A stretch of 62,979 nucleotides of DNA from [Streptosporangium] indianense (GCF_021474405.1 NZ_JAKEIO010000031.1:1-62979); one strand, 5' to 3'; positions 34,226 through 43,564 are shown, counted from the stretch's first letter. Program-made: numbers and translations. Notes: generated from the letters alone by a model not told the origin.

Positions 34226-34780
34226 TCACTCTCCGGAGAGCAGCGCGACCGGGTCGAGGGTCTCGTCGCCCTTGGACCAGTTGCAGGGGCAGAGCTCGTC
34301 CGTCTGGAGCGCGTCCAGGACCCGGAGGACCTCCTTGGGGTTACGGCCGACCGAACCCGCGGTCACCATCGAGAACTGGATCTCGTTGTTCTGGTCCACG
34401 ATGAACACCGCGCGCTTGGCGAAGCCGTCCTCGCCCTCGATGCCCAGCTCGCGCATCAGCTCGTGCTTGGAGTCGGCCATCATCGGGAAGGGCAGGTCAC
34501 GCAGGTCGTCGTGGTCCTTGCGCCAGGCGTGGTGGACGAACTCGGAGTCACCGGAGAAACCGAGGACCTGCGCATCGCGGTCCGCGAACTCCTCGTTCAG
34601 CTTGCCGAAAGCGGCGATCTCGGTCGGGCACACGAAGGTGAAGTCCTTGGGCCAGGCGAAGATGACCTTCCACTGACCCTCGTAGGTCTTGTGGTCGATC
34701 TGCTGGAACTCCTTGCCCTTCTCCAGCGAGACACAGGCGGTCAGGTCGAACTCGGGGAACTTGTCACCGACAGTGAGCAC
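34226..34780 (-). CDS. ahpC: Alkyl hydroperoxide reductase AhpC (2-Cys peroxiredoxin)
   Basis: A 184-aa peroxiredoxin. The peroxidatic cysteine is in FTFVCPTEI (Cys51); the C-terminal CPC (Cys164, Cys166) in DELCPCNWSKG supplies the resolving thiol, as in AhpD-dependent enzymes of actinobacteria. It reduces alkyl peroxides and peroxynitrite. GTG at 34780 has AAGGAGA upstream. An in-frame ATG at 34855 would add 25 residues across the promoter region and is rejected. It is divergent from oxyR, which should activate it. Confidence 0.95.
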   Translation of the reverse strand: MLTVGDKFPEFDLTACVSLEKGKEFQQIDHKTYEGQWKVIFAWPKDFTFVCPTEIAAFGKLNEEFADRDAQVLGFSGDSEFVHHAWRKDHDDLRDLPFPMMADSKHELMRELGIEGEDGFAKRAVFIVDQNNEIQFSMVTAGSVGRNPKEVLRVLDALQTDELCPCNWSKGDETLDPVALLSGE

Positions 34781-34914
34781 ACGCTCTCCTTGCAGCGAAA
34801 GGAACACCCGGATCGCGGGCGTTTCCCATGGGTTGGACTGTGTTGATGTTGGCACAGGCTCGATTGATTACGGAAATAGCTACACTCGGTCGGGTTGATC
34901 GGAGGTAGTTATCA
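34781..34914. promoter_or_regulatory. Divergent ahpC/oxyR control region
   Basis: 134 bp between the ahpC and oxyR starts. The segment 34861-34912 is A/T-rich for this genome and holds TTGATTACGGAAATAGCTAC and a partial repeat TTGATCGGAGGTAGTTATC. ATAG/TAG-type half sites spaced about two turns apart are consistent with an OxyR tetramer site. GGAGG at 34901-34905 is the oxyR ribosome-binding site. The site assignment is an inference. Confidence 0.5.
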
Positions 34915-35865
34915 GTGACTGTCGGTAGCAAGCGGCGGCAGCCCAGTCTCGCCCAGCTCCGTGCCTTCGCGGCGGTGGCCGAGCACCTTCATTTCCGGGA
35001 CGCGGCCGCGGCGATCGGCATGAGCCAGCCCGCCCTCTCGGGCGCCGTGTCGGCCTTGGAGGAGACACTCGGAGTGACGCTCCTCGAGCGTACGACGCGC
35101 AAGGTGCTGCTCTCGCCCGAGGGTGAGCGGATCGCCGTACGGGTCAAGGCGGTTCTGGGGGAGATGGGCGCGCTCATGGAGGAGGCCGAGGCGGTCCGGG
35201 CGCCCTTCACCGGGGCGCTGCGCCTCGGGGTCATTCCGACGGTCGCGCCCTATCTGCTGCCGACGGTGCTGCGGCTCGTCCACGACCGGTATCCGCACCT
35301 CGACCTCCAGGTGCACGAGGAGCAGACCGCCACCCTCCTCGACGGTCTCACCAGCGGGCGCCTGGATCTGCTGCTGCTCGCGGTACCGCTGGGCGTGCCG
35401 GGAGTGACCGAACTGCCCTTGTTCGACGAGGACTTCGTGCTGGTCACGCCGCTCAACCACTGGCTCGGCGGCTGGGAGGGCATTCCGCGCGACGCGCTGC
35501 GGGAGCTGAACCTGCTGCTGCTGGACGAGGGGCACTGCCTGCGCGACCAGGCCCTCGACATCTGCCGGGAGGCCGGCCGCGACGACGTGCCGGTCACCAC
35601 GACCGCCGCCGGGCTGTCCACGCTGGTGCAGCTGGTCGCGGGCGGCCTCGGTGTGACGCTGCTGCCGCGCACCGCCGTGAAGGTCGAGACCTCGCGCAGC
35701 AACCAGCTCCTCACCGGGTACTTCGCCGACCCGGCCCCCACCCGCCGTATCGCACTGGCGATGCGGGCGGGGGCCGCGCGCGGCGCGGAGTACGAGGAAC
35801 TCGCGGCGGCCCTGCGCGAGGCCCTGCGCCCGCTGCCGGTACGGGTGCTGGACCGGGACGCCTGA
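34915..35865 (+). CDS. oxyR: Peroxide-sensing LysR-family regulator OxyR
   Basis: A 316-aa LysR-type regulator. The N-terminal HTH (about 10-70) has FAAVAEHLHFRDAAAAIGMSQPALS. The effector domain carries the OxyR redox pair Cys208 and Cys217 in EGHCLRDQALDICREAG, nine residues apart as in E. coli OxyR (199/208). Thr100/Val101-type substrate-pocket residues lie in GVIPTVAPYLLP. GTG at 34915 follows GGAGG. Together with divergent ahpCD this is the standard actinobacterial peroxide-response locus. Confidence 0.93.
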   Translation: MTVGSKRRQPSLAQLRAFAAVAEHLHFRDAAAAIGMSQPALSGAVSALEETLGVTLLERTTRKVLLSPEGERIAVRVKAVLGEMGALMEEAEAVRAPFTGALRLGVIPTVAPYLLPTVLRLVHDRYPHLDLQVHEEQTATLLDGLTSGRLDLLLLAVPLGVPGVTELPLFDEDFVLVTPLNHWLGGWEGIPRDALRELNLLLLDEGHCLRDQALDICREAGRDDVPVTTTAAGLSTLVQLVAGGLGVTLLPRTAVKVETSRSNQLLTGYFADPAPTRRIALAMRAGAARGAEYEELAAALREALRPLPVRVLDRDA

Positions 35866-35987
35866 CGGCCACGGCGCCTGACGCTCGCGCCCGGCCGGGC
35901 CCCCGTCGATATCGAGGCCCGGCCAGGGCGCCCGACAGGCCGTGCGGGACCGGTCCTGCTCGGTCCGCGGCCCGGCGGGAACCGGGC

Positions 35988-38327
35988 CTACTCCGTCCGC
36001 AGCCCCTCCGGTCGCATCAGCTTCAGCAGCGGTGGCAGGCTCAGCAGGGTCACCACCAGGACGACGCCCGCGCCGATGCCCGTCATCGACAGCACGCTCG
36101 GCCAGTCCACCCGGACCGAGGTGTCGGTCATCCGCAGCAGCACCGCGCCCAGCGCCACCCCCACCGCCGCGGCGAGCAGCAGGCCCAGCCCGATGGGGAT
36201 CGCCGTCTGCCACAGCACCGACAGGCCGAGGGTGCGGCGCCTGGTGCCGAAGGCGACCAGGGCCGACAGCAGCTTGCGGCGTTCGCGCAGCTGCTCCAGC
36301 TGCGAGACGAGCAGGCTCGCCCCGATCAGCGCCAGCACACAGGCGGAGCCGACGGACAGGCCCGTGCGGATGGCGGCGTAGCGGTCGTTGCTATCGATGC
36401 TGCTCCAGGTCATGGGCTGGACCGCGGGGTCGAGCCGCGCGGCCGTGTTGCGCACGTGGTCGTAGGCGTCCGGCACCGAGAGGTCCAGGCTCAGGAAGAG
36501 CCGCGCGGACGTGACCGCCGCCAGCTTCTCGGGCAGCGCGCCGGGCGTGACCAGGATGCCGCCGCGCTCGTACCCGGTGGGGTCCTCACGGGACTGGGCC
36601 GGGCGGATGTCCTGCGGCACGGTCCAGGAGACGGGCCGGTCGCCCGAGTGGGCGGCGTCGTCCTCCGGTTCGGCCCACAGGACCGTGCCGGGCCTGGCCA
36701 GGTGGTCGCCCTCGCTGTCGTACTCCGAGCCCTTGGCTGCGAAGACGTCCCCGTCACGGCAGGAGGGGAGCGTGGCCACCTCGCGCAGCGACGCGCAGTC
36801 GGCCACGGTGATCTGGGCGTAGGAGTCCTCGCTGCGCCGGTCGTGCAGATAGGCGTCGGACAGGGCGGTGATCTTGCGCACGCCCTCGGTGTCGCGGTAC
36901 TTCCCGATGATGGCCGAGGCGTTGGCGCCGTCCGGCACGTCCACGCTCATCTGGGCCCGGGAGACGTCGTACTGCGACGCCTTGGTGTAGGTGCCGTCCA
37001 CCCCGGCGAACAGCATCTGCAGGGCGATCGCCCCGGCCACCGCCACCGCGATGCCGTTGACCATCCGGGCCGCCGCGCCACTGCTCAACTGAAGTCGGCG
37101 GACCGCCAGTTGCCAGGCGACCCCGCCCGAGCCGAGCCGGGCCACGACGGTCTCCACCACCCAGGGGAGCAGTGCCGTGACGCCGACCAGCAGCAGCATC
37201 ACGCCGCCGACGACGAGGTACTGGTTGAAGTTCCCGCCGTCGTCGCCCTGCCCGATCATCGGGTAGAGCAGCGCGATGCCGCCGAGCGGCAGCAGCAGCC
37301 GCCACCACAGCCGGCGTCGTGAGGGCTTGGCCGTGCGCACCACGCCGAGGGGCTCGATGACCACCCCGCGCAGGGCGAGGATCGTCACCAGGACCGCCGC
37401 CGCCGGCACCGCCAGCGCGACCAGGACGGCCAGCACCGGAGAGGGGTTCAGATAGCTCGGGAACACGCTGACGTGGAACACCTGGGCGGAGGCCGCCAGT
37501 TCGCGTCCGAGGAGGAAGAACCCGGTGCCGAGGACGAGCCCCAGCACCGAGCCGGCGAGCGCCTCGCCTGCGGCGATCCGCCGGGTCATCCGGCTGTCGG
37601 AGCCGACCAGCCGCAGGGCCGCCAGCCTGCGGTCACGGCGCTCGCCGCCGAACCGCACGGCCGCTGCGATGAACACGGCGACCGGCATCAGCAGTACCAC
37701 GAAGACGACCAGGACCAGCAGGAGCAGCACCGGGTCCCAGGGGTCGGAGGATCCCAGATCGTCGTTGCCGAAGTGGTCGATCCTGGCCCCGCTCGCGGGG
37801 CCTTCGAGCACCTTCGCGAGCCCCTTGCCGCCCGCGAAGTAGGCGAGTTCCTGCGAGCCGACCAGTCCCTGCTCGCCGATGGTGCCGGAGACGCGGTAGT
37901 CCAGCCGCTCCCGCAGCAGCGTGCCCTCGTCGGAGGCGAGCAGCTCTTTCAGCGCGGGGGAGACGACCATCTCGCCCGCCGCCGGGAACTCGGCGACCCC
38001 CGGCGGCAGCGGAGCCCGCGGGCCCTCCGCCTCCAGCAGCCGGCCGCGTACGTCCGTGTCCCGGAACGTGGTGTCCGCGTCCACGACGATCAGCGTGTCG
38101 TCGGCCTTCGGTATCTCCTGCTGGCCGAACGTGTGATCGCTGCGTGCCTCCTCGCGCCGGTCGCGCTCCGCCAGCGCGTTGGGGATGGCGGTGGTGAGCA
38201 GCAGCAGCGCCACCCCGAGCCCGACACCGACGGCCGTGAGCAGCGACCGTGTCCATCCCTCGCGCCCGCCGGCGAGGGCGAACCGGGCCCCCATGGCGAG
38301 GTCCCGGCTCCACTGCCTGACGCTCAT
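35988..38327 (-). CDS. ABC transporter permease with two FtsX domains
   Basis: A 779-aa membrane protein with ten or so helices in the MacB/FtsX plan. A first helix at about 25-45 is followed by a large extracytoplasmic domain, then three helices (FtsX core, about 205-315) and another pair at about 345-400. A second extracytoplasmic part (about 430-640) and a final three-helix FtsX core follow, with SACVLALIGASLLVSQLEQLRERR. It ends MRPEGLRTE. Its ATG overlaps the stop of the ATPase gene as ATGA, so it is translationally coupled. It probably exports a peptide or lipid, or drives a mechanical process; the substrate is unknown. Confidence 0.9.
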   Translation of the reverse strand: MSVRQWSRDLAMGARFALAGGREGWTRSLLTAVGVGLGVALLLLTTAIPNALAERDRREEARSDHTFGQQEIPKADDTLIVVDADTTFRDTDVRGRLLEAEGPRAPLPPGVAEFPAAGEMVVSPALKELLASDEGTLLRERLDYRVSGTIGEQGLVGSQELAYFAGGKGLAKVLEGPASGARIDHFGNDDLGSSDPWDPVLLLLVLVVFVVLLMPVAVFIAAAVRFGGERRDRRLAALRLVGSDSRMTRRIAAGEALAGSVLGLVLGTGFFLLGRELAASAQVFHVSVFPSYLNPSPVLAVLVALAVPAAAVLVTILALRGVVIEPLGVVRTAKPSRRRLWWRLLLPLGGIALLYPMIGQGDDGGNFNQYLVVGGVMLLLVGVTALLPWVVETVVARLGSGGVAWQLAVRRLQLSSGAAARMVNGIAVAVAGAIALQMLFAGVDGTYTKASQYDVSRAQMSVDVPDGANASAIIGKYRDTEGVRKITALSDAYLHDRRSEDSYAQITVADCASLREVATLPSCRDGDVFAAKGSEYDSEGDHLARPGTVLWAEPEDDAAHSGDRPVSWTVPQDIRPAQSREDPTGYERGGILVTPGALPEKLAAVTSARLFLSLDLSVPDAYDHVRNTAARLDPAVQPMTWSSIDSNDRYAAIRTGLSVGSACVLALIGASLLVSQLEQLRERRKLLSALVAFGTRRRTLGLSVLWQTAIPIGLGLLLAAAVGVALGAVLLRMTDTSVRVDWPSVLSMTGIGAGVVLVVTLLSLPPLLKLMRPEGLRTE

Positions 38328-39013
38328 ATGACGCGCTCCATGTCACGGGACCTGCCGTCCCGTACGACGATCTCGCGGTCGGAGTACGCGGCCACCCGCG
38401 CCTCGTGCGTGACGAGCACCACGGCCGCGTTGGCGGACCGGGCGGCGTCCGTGAGCAGTTCCATCACCCGCTCGCCGTTGAACGAGTCGAGCGCGCCGGT
38501 CGGTTCGTCGGCGAAGACCACCCGCGGGTTCGTCACCAGTGAGCGGGCCACGGCGACGCGCTGCCCCTGGCCGCCGGACACCTCGCCGGGCCGCTTCTTG
38601 CGCAGGTCGTCGACCTCCAGGCGTTCCATCCACGCCAGGGCGGTCCGCTCGGCCTCCTTGCGGGACGAGCCGTTCAGCCGCAGCGGCAGGGCGACGTTCT
38701 CCACGCAGGTGAGTTCCGGCACGAGCTGCCCGAACTGGAACACGAACCCGAACTCCGAGCGCCGCAGGGCACTGCGCTCGGCGTCGCTCATCGCGGTCAC
38801 CTCGCGCCCGGCGTACGTGATCGAGCCCGAGTCGGGCATGACGATCCCGGCGAGGCAGTGCAGCAGCGTCGACTTGCCCGACCCGGACGGGCCCATCACG
38901 GCGACGACCTCGCCGGGGTGGATGGAGAACTCGGCGCCGTCGAGCGCGGTCGTCGGGCCGTAGGCCTTGCGCAGGTCCTGGGCGACGAGGAGGGAACCGG
39001 CGGGGATCGTCAT
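38324..39013 (-). CDS. ABC transporter ATP-binding protein (MacB/LolD type)
   Basis: A 229-aa ATPase with Walker A MGPSGSGKSTLLH, Q-loop FQFGQLVPELTC, signature VSGGQGQRVAVAR, Walker B VVFADEPTGALDS and the switch His in LVTHEARVAAYS. This subfamily pairs with FtsX-type permeases, matching the downstream gene. Both ends overlap neighbours by 4 bp (ATGA at 39010-39013 with the PadR gene, and at 38324-38327 with the permease gene), giving a coupled three-gene operon under the PadR regulator. Confidence 0.94.
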   Translation of the reverse strand: MTIPAGSLLVAQDLRKAYGPTTALDGAEFSIHPGEVVAVMGPSGSGKSTLLHCLAGIVMPDSGSITYAGREVTAMSDAERSALRRSEFGFVFQFGQLVPELTCVENVALPLRLNGSSRKEAERTALAWMERLEVDDLRKKRPGEVSGGQGQRVAVARSLVTNPRVVFADEPTGALDSFNGERVMELLTDAARSANAAVVLVTHEARVAAYSDREIVVRDGRSRDMERVI

Positions 39014-39534
39014 CGGGTCACCGCCTCACGGAGCTTGTCCAGACGCGCCGCGGTCAGCTCCAGCCAGCGCAGGTCTGCCTCCAGGTGGAACAGCGCGTGG
39101 TCGCAGATGAGCTGGTCGGCCAGATCGCCCTTGCGCTTGCGGTCGGTGAGGATCCGCATGCTGCGCAGGTGCTCGGAGCGCTGGGTGTCGAGGATGTCAC
39201 CGGCGTCGCGGTGAGTGAGCAGGGCCAGGACGACCTTGGTGTAGAGCGTCGACTGGAGGTACGGCTCCGGCTTCTCGGGCGTGGCGAGCCAGCGCGCCAC
39301 GTCGGTGATGCCGGCCTCGGTGATGGCGTACCGCTTGCGCTCGGGACCGCCGCCCGCCTCGATGCCGTCGACCTCGACGAGCCCGTTCTTCAGTAGGCGG
39401 GACATCGTCGAATAGACCTGGCCGTAGTGGAGCGGCCGGTCGTGACCGAACTTCTCGTCGAAGGCCCGCTTGAGGTCGTAACCGTGGCGCGGGCCGGACT
39501 CCAGGAGTCCCAGGAGAGTGTGACCGATGGACAT
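39010..39534 (-). CDS. PadR-family transcriptional regulator
   Basis: A 174-aa regulator. The N-terminal winged helix (about 1-80) has LLGLLESGPRHGYDLKRAF and GQVYSTMSRLLKNGLVE. The C-terminal Vir/PadR_C domain is helical, with a dimerisation region from LQSTLYTKVVLALL onwards. It is the first gene of the operon with the ABC genes and probably represses it in response to the exported compound. ATG at 39534 is favoured: longer frames upstream would read across the operator. GGAGGG is 5 nt upstream. Confidence 0.92.
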   Translation of the reverse strand: MSIGHTLLGLLESGPRHGYDLKRAFDEKFGHDRPLHYGQVYSTMSRLLKNGLVEVDGIEAGGGPERKRYAITEAGITDVARWLATPEKPEPYLQSTLYTKVVLALLTHRDAGDILDTQRSEHLRSMRILTDRKRKGDLADQLICDHALFHLEADLRWLELTAARLDKLREAVTR

Positions 39535-39543
39535 GGGAGGGAC

Positions 39544-39587
39544 TGTACACGGCGTGTATACGCGCGATGTATACGCCGGGTGTGCAG
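39544..39587 (-). promoter_or_regulatory. Probable PadR operator
   Basis: Two GTATAC hexamers at 39556-39561 and 39569-39574 lie inside a larger imperfect dyad (CTGTACACGGCG at the left, CGCCGGGTGTGCAG at the right). The site is 20-50 bp upstream of the PadR start. Short, A/T-containing dyads of this kind are typical for PadR regulators. Autoregulation is inferred. Confidence 0.6.
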
Positions 39588-39685
39588 TCCATGGCGGGGT
39601 GTGCGGGAGCGCAGGTGGGGGGTCGTTGTCACGGTTCCGCAACAGCCACTCGCCGCCGCGGCCGGACAACGACCCCCGGGGTTAT

Positions 39686-40027
39686 TCAGGCCTTCGGTGC
39701 CCCACCCGGGCCGCCGGGCGCTCCACCCGGGCCGCCGGGCGCTCCACCCGGGCCGCCGGGCGCTCCGCCTGAGCCGCCGGGCGCCCCGCCCGAGCTGCCG
39801 GGTGGCCGGCCCCGCCGGGGCAGTGGTCCGGTCTCGCGGGGCAGCCGTCCGGCCTCCGCCAGCGCCTTGCGCAACAGGAACTCGATCTGCGCGTTGGCCG
39901 ACCTGAGCTCGTCCCCGGCCCACCGCGCGAGCGCCTCGTACACCGCCGGGTCCAGCCGCAGCAGCACCTGCTTGCGCTGCTGCTGCGGCCGGCGCTTCGG
40001 GCCCTGGCCCTCGGGGGGGACCGTCAC
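39686..40027 (-). CDS. Ribbon-helix-helix-like protein with a GGAPGGP repeat tail
   Basis: A 113-aa protein. Residues about 15-62 resemble a ribbon-helix-helix DNA-binding domain: KQVLLRLDPAVYEALARWA (strand and helix A) and LRSANAQIEFLLRKALAEAG (helix B). The last ~40 residues are a low-complexity Gly/Pro/Ala tail built from 7-residue GGAPGGP units, encoded by 21-bp DNA repeats at 39701-39800. The GTG start overlaps the stop of the SPFH gene as GTGA (40024-40027), so the two are coupled. It may regulate its own operon through the palindromes at 40996-41027 (inference). Confidence 0.8.
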   Translation of the reverse strand: MTVPPEGQGPKRRPQQQRKQVLLRLDPAVYEALARWAGDELRSANAQIEFLLRKALAEAGRLPRETGPLPRRGRPPGSSGGAPGGSGGAPGGPGGAPGGPGGAPGGPGGAPKA

Positions 40028-40959
40028 TGGTAGAGGGACCCGGTGTTGAGGACGGGCTGCGCGGCCCGGTCACCGCACAGCACCACCATGAGGTTGGAGA
40101 CCATCGCCGCCTTCCGCTCGGAGTCCAGCTCCACGATGTCCCGCTCGGTGATCCGGGCGATGGCGGCCTCGACCATGCCGACTGCTCCGTCCACGATCTG
40201 CCGCCGCGCCGCGACCACCGCTCCGGCCTGCTGCCGCTGGAGCATCGCCGAGGCGATCTCGGGCGCGTAGGCGAGGTGCGTGAAGCGGGACTCGATGATC
40301 TGCACCCCGGCCGCCTCCACCCGCGCGTGCAGCTCCACCGCGAGCTTCTCGGTGATCTCCTCGGCGTTGCCGCGCAGCGAGAGGCCGTCCTCCTCGTGGG
40401 CGTCGTAGGGGTACTCGATGGCGATGTGCCGCACGGCCGCCTCGGTCTGGGTGGAGACGAACTCGATGTAGTCGTCGACCTCGAAGGTGGCCTGGGCGGT
40501 GTCCTCGACGCGCCAGACCACGACCGCGGCGAGCTCGATCGGGTTGCCGTAGGCGTCGTTGACCTTGAGGACGGCGGTCTCGTGGTTGCGGACGCGGGTG
40601 GAGATCTTCGTGCGCGAGGTGAAGGGGTTCACCCAGCGCAGGCCGTCCTGCCGGATCGTGCCGCGGTAGCGGCCGAAGAGCTGGACGACCCGGGCCTCAC
40701 CCGGCGCCACCATGTTCAGCCCGCACATGGCGAGGAACGCCGCGAGCGCGACCAGGATGCCGCCGATGATCAGCGCGGCCTGCGCGCCGGCCGCGTGCAC
40801 CGAGGTGGCGGCCGCGATCAGCCCGGCGCCGGCCAGCAGCCCGAACAGGCCCAGCAGCAGGGCGAGCCCGCCGCCGATGCTGTGCGCCGTGAACTCCCGC
40901 ACCCGGGGTGCCGGCATCTCGGGCACGTCGGCCGTGACCTGCGGTTCCGTCATGGACAT
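40024..40959 (-). CDS. SPFH/band 7 domain membrane protein
   Basis: A 311-aa protein with two N-terminal helices (about 27-50 and 58-85) followed by an SPFH (stomatin/prohibitin/flotillin) domain. Typical segments are [42 protein letters not shown], and [31 protein letters not shown] in part. SPFH proteins oligomerise on membranes and organise microdomains or guard proteases. The partner gene here encodes an RHH-like protein rather than a NfeD protein. Its promoter contains unusually A/T-rich palindromes. Confidence 0.9.
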   Translation of the reverse strand: MSMTEPQVTADVPEMPAPRVREFTAHSIGGGLALLLGLFGLLAGAGLIAAATSVHAAGAQAALIIGGILVALAAFLAMCGLNMVAPGEARVVQLFGRYRGTIRQDGLRWVNPFTSRTKISTRVRNHETAVLKVNDAYGNPIELAAVVVWRVEDTAQATFEVDDYIEFVSTQTEAAVRHIAIEYPYDAHEEDGLSLRGNAEEITEKLAVELHARVEAAGVQIIESRFTHLAYAPEIASAMLQRQQAGAVVAARRQIVDGAVGMVEAAIARITERDIVELDSERKAAMVSNLMVVLCGDRAAQPVLNTGSLYQ

Positions 40960-40995
40960 GGGTGATCCCCCGTTTCTCCTGGGAAGCCGCTCCTG

Positions 40996-41027
40996 CTTAG
41001 CTTCCGTCTAGCTAAGTGATATCACTT
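40996..41027. promoter_or_regulatory. Two adjoining palindromes upstream of the SPFH operon
   Basis: CTTAGCT (40996-41002) and AGCTAAG (41010-41016) form an inverted repeat with a 7-nt spacer. Directly adjoining is the perfect 14-bp palindrome AAGTGATATCACTT (41014-41027). This A/T-rich patch stands out in the surrounding G/C-rich DNA and lies 36-68 bp before the SPFH start, a good operator position. Confidence 0.65.
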
Positions 41028-41194
41028 TATCGCGTCCTGGCAACCCTGCGGGTGTCTCGAACGTCGGTTCCGATGGGAATGGGTGCTGATTGTCACGTCC
41101 GTAAAGGTCCGGATCGGCTGCCCTCTCTCTTATCTCCCGGTGTTAGCTTTCTGAGCTGACCTGAGCGGCGAACCTGTGTGACATGTGAGCACAC

Positions 41195-43510
41195 ATGAAC
41201 GAAGCGGAGCAGATCGGACTCATGGGACGAGCGGAAGAAAGACGCGCCCGACAGCGCGGTGGGCGCCGGGCGGCACCCAAGAGCCACCGTTCGTCGGCTG
41301 CGGCCGGGAAGAGCGGCATACGCAGGCTCTTCACCTGGAAGAAGCTCCTCGGCACCTTCCTCGGCGTGTGCCTGCTGGGCATGGGCGCCTTCATCGTGCT
41401 GTACATGGTGATCGACATCCCCGAGGGGAACGCCGACGCCAAGCGGCAGAGCAACATCTACAAGTACAGCGACGGCTCGATCATGGCCCGCGACGGCAAG
41501 GTCAACCGCGAGAACGTCGATCTGGCCCGGGTCCCCAAGGGCGTCCGGATGAGCTTCGTCGCCGCCGAGAACAAGACCTTCTTCAAGGACTCCGGCGTCG
41601 ACTTCAAGGGCACCGCCCGCGGCCTGGTCAACACGCTGTCCGGCCGCGGCGCGCAGGGCGGTTCGACGATCACCCAGCAGTACGTCAAGAACTACTACCT
41701 GACGCAGGAACAGACCGTCTCGCGCAAGCTGAAGGAGATGGTCATCTCGCTGAAGCTGGACCGGGAGAAGTCCAAGGACTACATCCTCGCCGGCTACATC
41801 AACACCAGCTACTACGGCCGCAACGCCTACGGCATCCAGGCCGCCGCCCAGGCCTACTACCGCAAGGACGCCGAGGACCTCGACGTCGCGCAGGGCGCCT
41901 ACCTCGCCGCGCTCCTCCAGGCCCCCAGCCAGTACGACTGGGCCGTCGCCTCGAAGGACGGCAAGAAGCTGGTGAAGGCGCGCTGGAACTACGTCCTCGA
42001 CAACATGGTCGACGAGGGCTGGCTGAGCGCGTCCGAGCGGGCCGGCATGAAGTTCCCGGTGCCGGAGGAGCCCAAGCCCGCCCCCGGCATGGAGGGCCAG
42101 AAGGGGTACCTGGTCAACGCCGCCAACGCGGCGCTCGAGAGGCAGCTCGTCGCCCAGGGCACCGCCGACGACACCAAGGAAGCCGAGGCGCTGGTCAACG
42201 CCGGCGGCTGGACCCTCACGCTCAACATCGACAAGAAGAAGCAGGCGGCGCTGGAGAAGTCCGTCCGGCAGCAGCTGACCAGCAAGCTCGACCCCGACAA
42301 GCGCAAGGTCGACGGAGACGTCCAGGCCGGTGCCGCCTCGGTGAACCCGAAGACCGGCGCCGTGGTCGCGATGTACGGCGGCGAGGACTACTTCAAGCAC
42401 TACACCAACAACGCCACCCGCGCCGACTACCAGCCCGCCTCCACCTTCAAGCCGGTCATCCTGGCCGCGGCCCTGGAGCAACAGGCGAAGACGCAGGACG
42501 GCAAGCCGATCACCGCCAACACGATCTACGACGGCACCAGCAAGCGCCCGGTCGTGGAGGACGGCACCAAGGTGGGCTTCGCCCCCGAGAACGAGGACGA
42601 CCGGAACTACGGCCCGATCTCCGTCCAGACGGCCATGAACAAGTCCGTCAACTCGGTCTTCGCGCAGATGGGCGTCGACGTCGGCATGTCCGAGGTGGTG
42701 AAGGTCGCCGGCAAGCTCGGCATGGACACCGAGAACATGGCGGCCGTGCCCGCGCAGACCCTGGGCAGCATGGGCGCCAGCCCTCTGCAGATGGCCGGTG
42801 TCTACGCGACCCTCGACAACCACGGCAAGAAGGTCACCCCGGCCGTCCTGAAGTCGGCGGAGCACCTCAACCAGAGCGTCACCATGCCCGACCCGGTCGG
42901 GGACCAGGTCATCAGCCGGCAGGCCGCCGACTCGGTCACCTCGGTGCTGACCGGCGTGGTGGACGACGGCACCGCCCAGGCGTCCGTGCGCAACAACCCG
43001 ATGCGCGACGGCCAGCAGGTCGCGGGCAAGACCGGCACCTCCGACAACAACAAGTCGGCCTGGTTCACCGGCTACACCCCGAAGCTGGTCACCTCGGTCG
43101 GCCTGTTCGGCGAGGACGCCAAGACGCACGCCCAGGTCGCGATGTACAAGGCGGCCGGCAAGCCCCGGCTCAACGGCGGTGACTTCCCGGCGCGGATCTG
43201 GGCGGCGTACACCTTCGGCGTGATGGGCGACGTCACCGAGTTCGACCTCGACACCCAGCAGGGCGCGGCCGTCCAGCCGACCTGGACGCCGACCCCCACC
43301 GAGGAGCCGACGAAGGAGCCGACCGAGGAGCCGACGACCGAGGAGCCGTCGTCGTCCCCGCCGCCGACGACCGAGGAGCCGTCGTCGTCCCCGCCGGCCT
43401 CCCCGTCGACGACCCCGTCCACCTCCCCGTCCACGTCCCCGCAGACGACACCGCCAGGCGATGGCGACGACCCGTTCGACCCGCTCCGACCGGGTGACGA
43501 CGACCAGTAG
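41195..43510 (+). CDS. Bifunctional (class A) penicillin-binding protein
   Basis: A 771-aa membrane-anchored peptidoglycan synthase. A basic cytoplasmic region and one helix (about 48-73) are followed by the GT51 glycosyltransferase domain with FVAAENKTFF (catalytic Glu125) and RGAQGGSTITQQYVKN. The transpeptidase domain has STFK (Ser416), SVN in NKSVNSVF, and KTGT starting at Lys612. All active-site motifs are intact. The last ~90 residues are a Thr/Glu/Pro/Ser-rich external tail with TEEPSSSPP repeats. ATG at 41195. It is monocistronic and followed by a hairpin. Confidence 0.95.
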   Translation: MNEAEQIGLMGRAEERRARQRGGRRAAPKSHRSSAAAGKSGIRRLFTWKKLLGTFLGVCLLGMGAFIVLYMVIDIPEGNADAKRQSNIYKYSDGSIMARDGKVNRENVDLARVPKGVRMSFVAAENKTFFKDSGVDFKGTARGLVNTLSGRGAQGGSTITQQYVKNYYLTQEQTVSRKLKEMVISLKLDREKSKDYILAGYINTSYYGRNAYGIQAAAQAYYRKDAEDLDVAQGAYLAALLQAPSQYDWAVASKDGKKLVKARWNYVLDNMVDEGWLSASERAGMKFPVPEEPKPAPGMEGQKGYLVNAANAALERQLVAQGTADDTKEAEALVNAGGWTLTLNIDKKKQAALEKSVRQQLTSKLDPDKRKVDGDVQAGAASVNPKTGAVVAMYGGEDYFKHYTNNATRADYQPASTFKPVILAAALEQQAKTQDGKPITANTIYDGTSKRPVVEDGTKVGFAPENEDDRNYGPISVQTAMNKSVNSVFAQMGVDVGMSEVVKVAGKLGMDTENMAAVPAQTLGSMGASPLQMAGVYATLDNHGKKVTPAVLKSAEHLNQSVTMPDPVGDQVISRQAADSVTSVLTGVVDDGTAQASVRNNPMRDGQQVAGKTGTSDNNKSAWFTGYTPKLVTSVGLFGEDAKTHAQVAMYKAAGKPRLNGGDFPARIWAAYTFGVMGDVTEFDLDTQQGAAVQPTWTPTPTEEPTKEPTEEPTTEEPSSSPPPTTEEPSSSPPASPSTTPSTSPSTSPQTTPPGDGDDPFDPLRPGDDDQ

Positions 43511-43530
43511 GGACGACCGGCGGCAGACGC

Positions 43531-43564
43531 CGAAGGGTGCCCGGTGCACACCGGGCGCCCTTCG
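43531..43564. terminator. Hairpin between the convergent PBP and phosphatase genes
   Basis: Arms CGAAGGGTGCCCGGTG (43531-43546) and CACCGGGCGCCCTTCG (43549-43564) pair with a single G-U; the innermost pairs open to form the loop. It lies 21 bp after the PBP stop and 18 bp before the convergent stop. Confidence 0.8.

Noticed and set aside
34226..34855. Longer AhpC from ATG at 34855
   Set aside because: Would extend beyond the normal AhpC N-terminus and cover the promoter; GTG at 34780 has a good ribosome-binding site.
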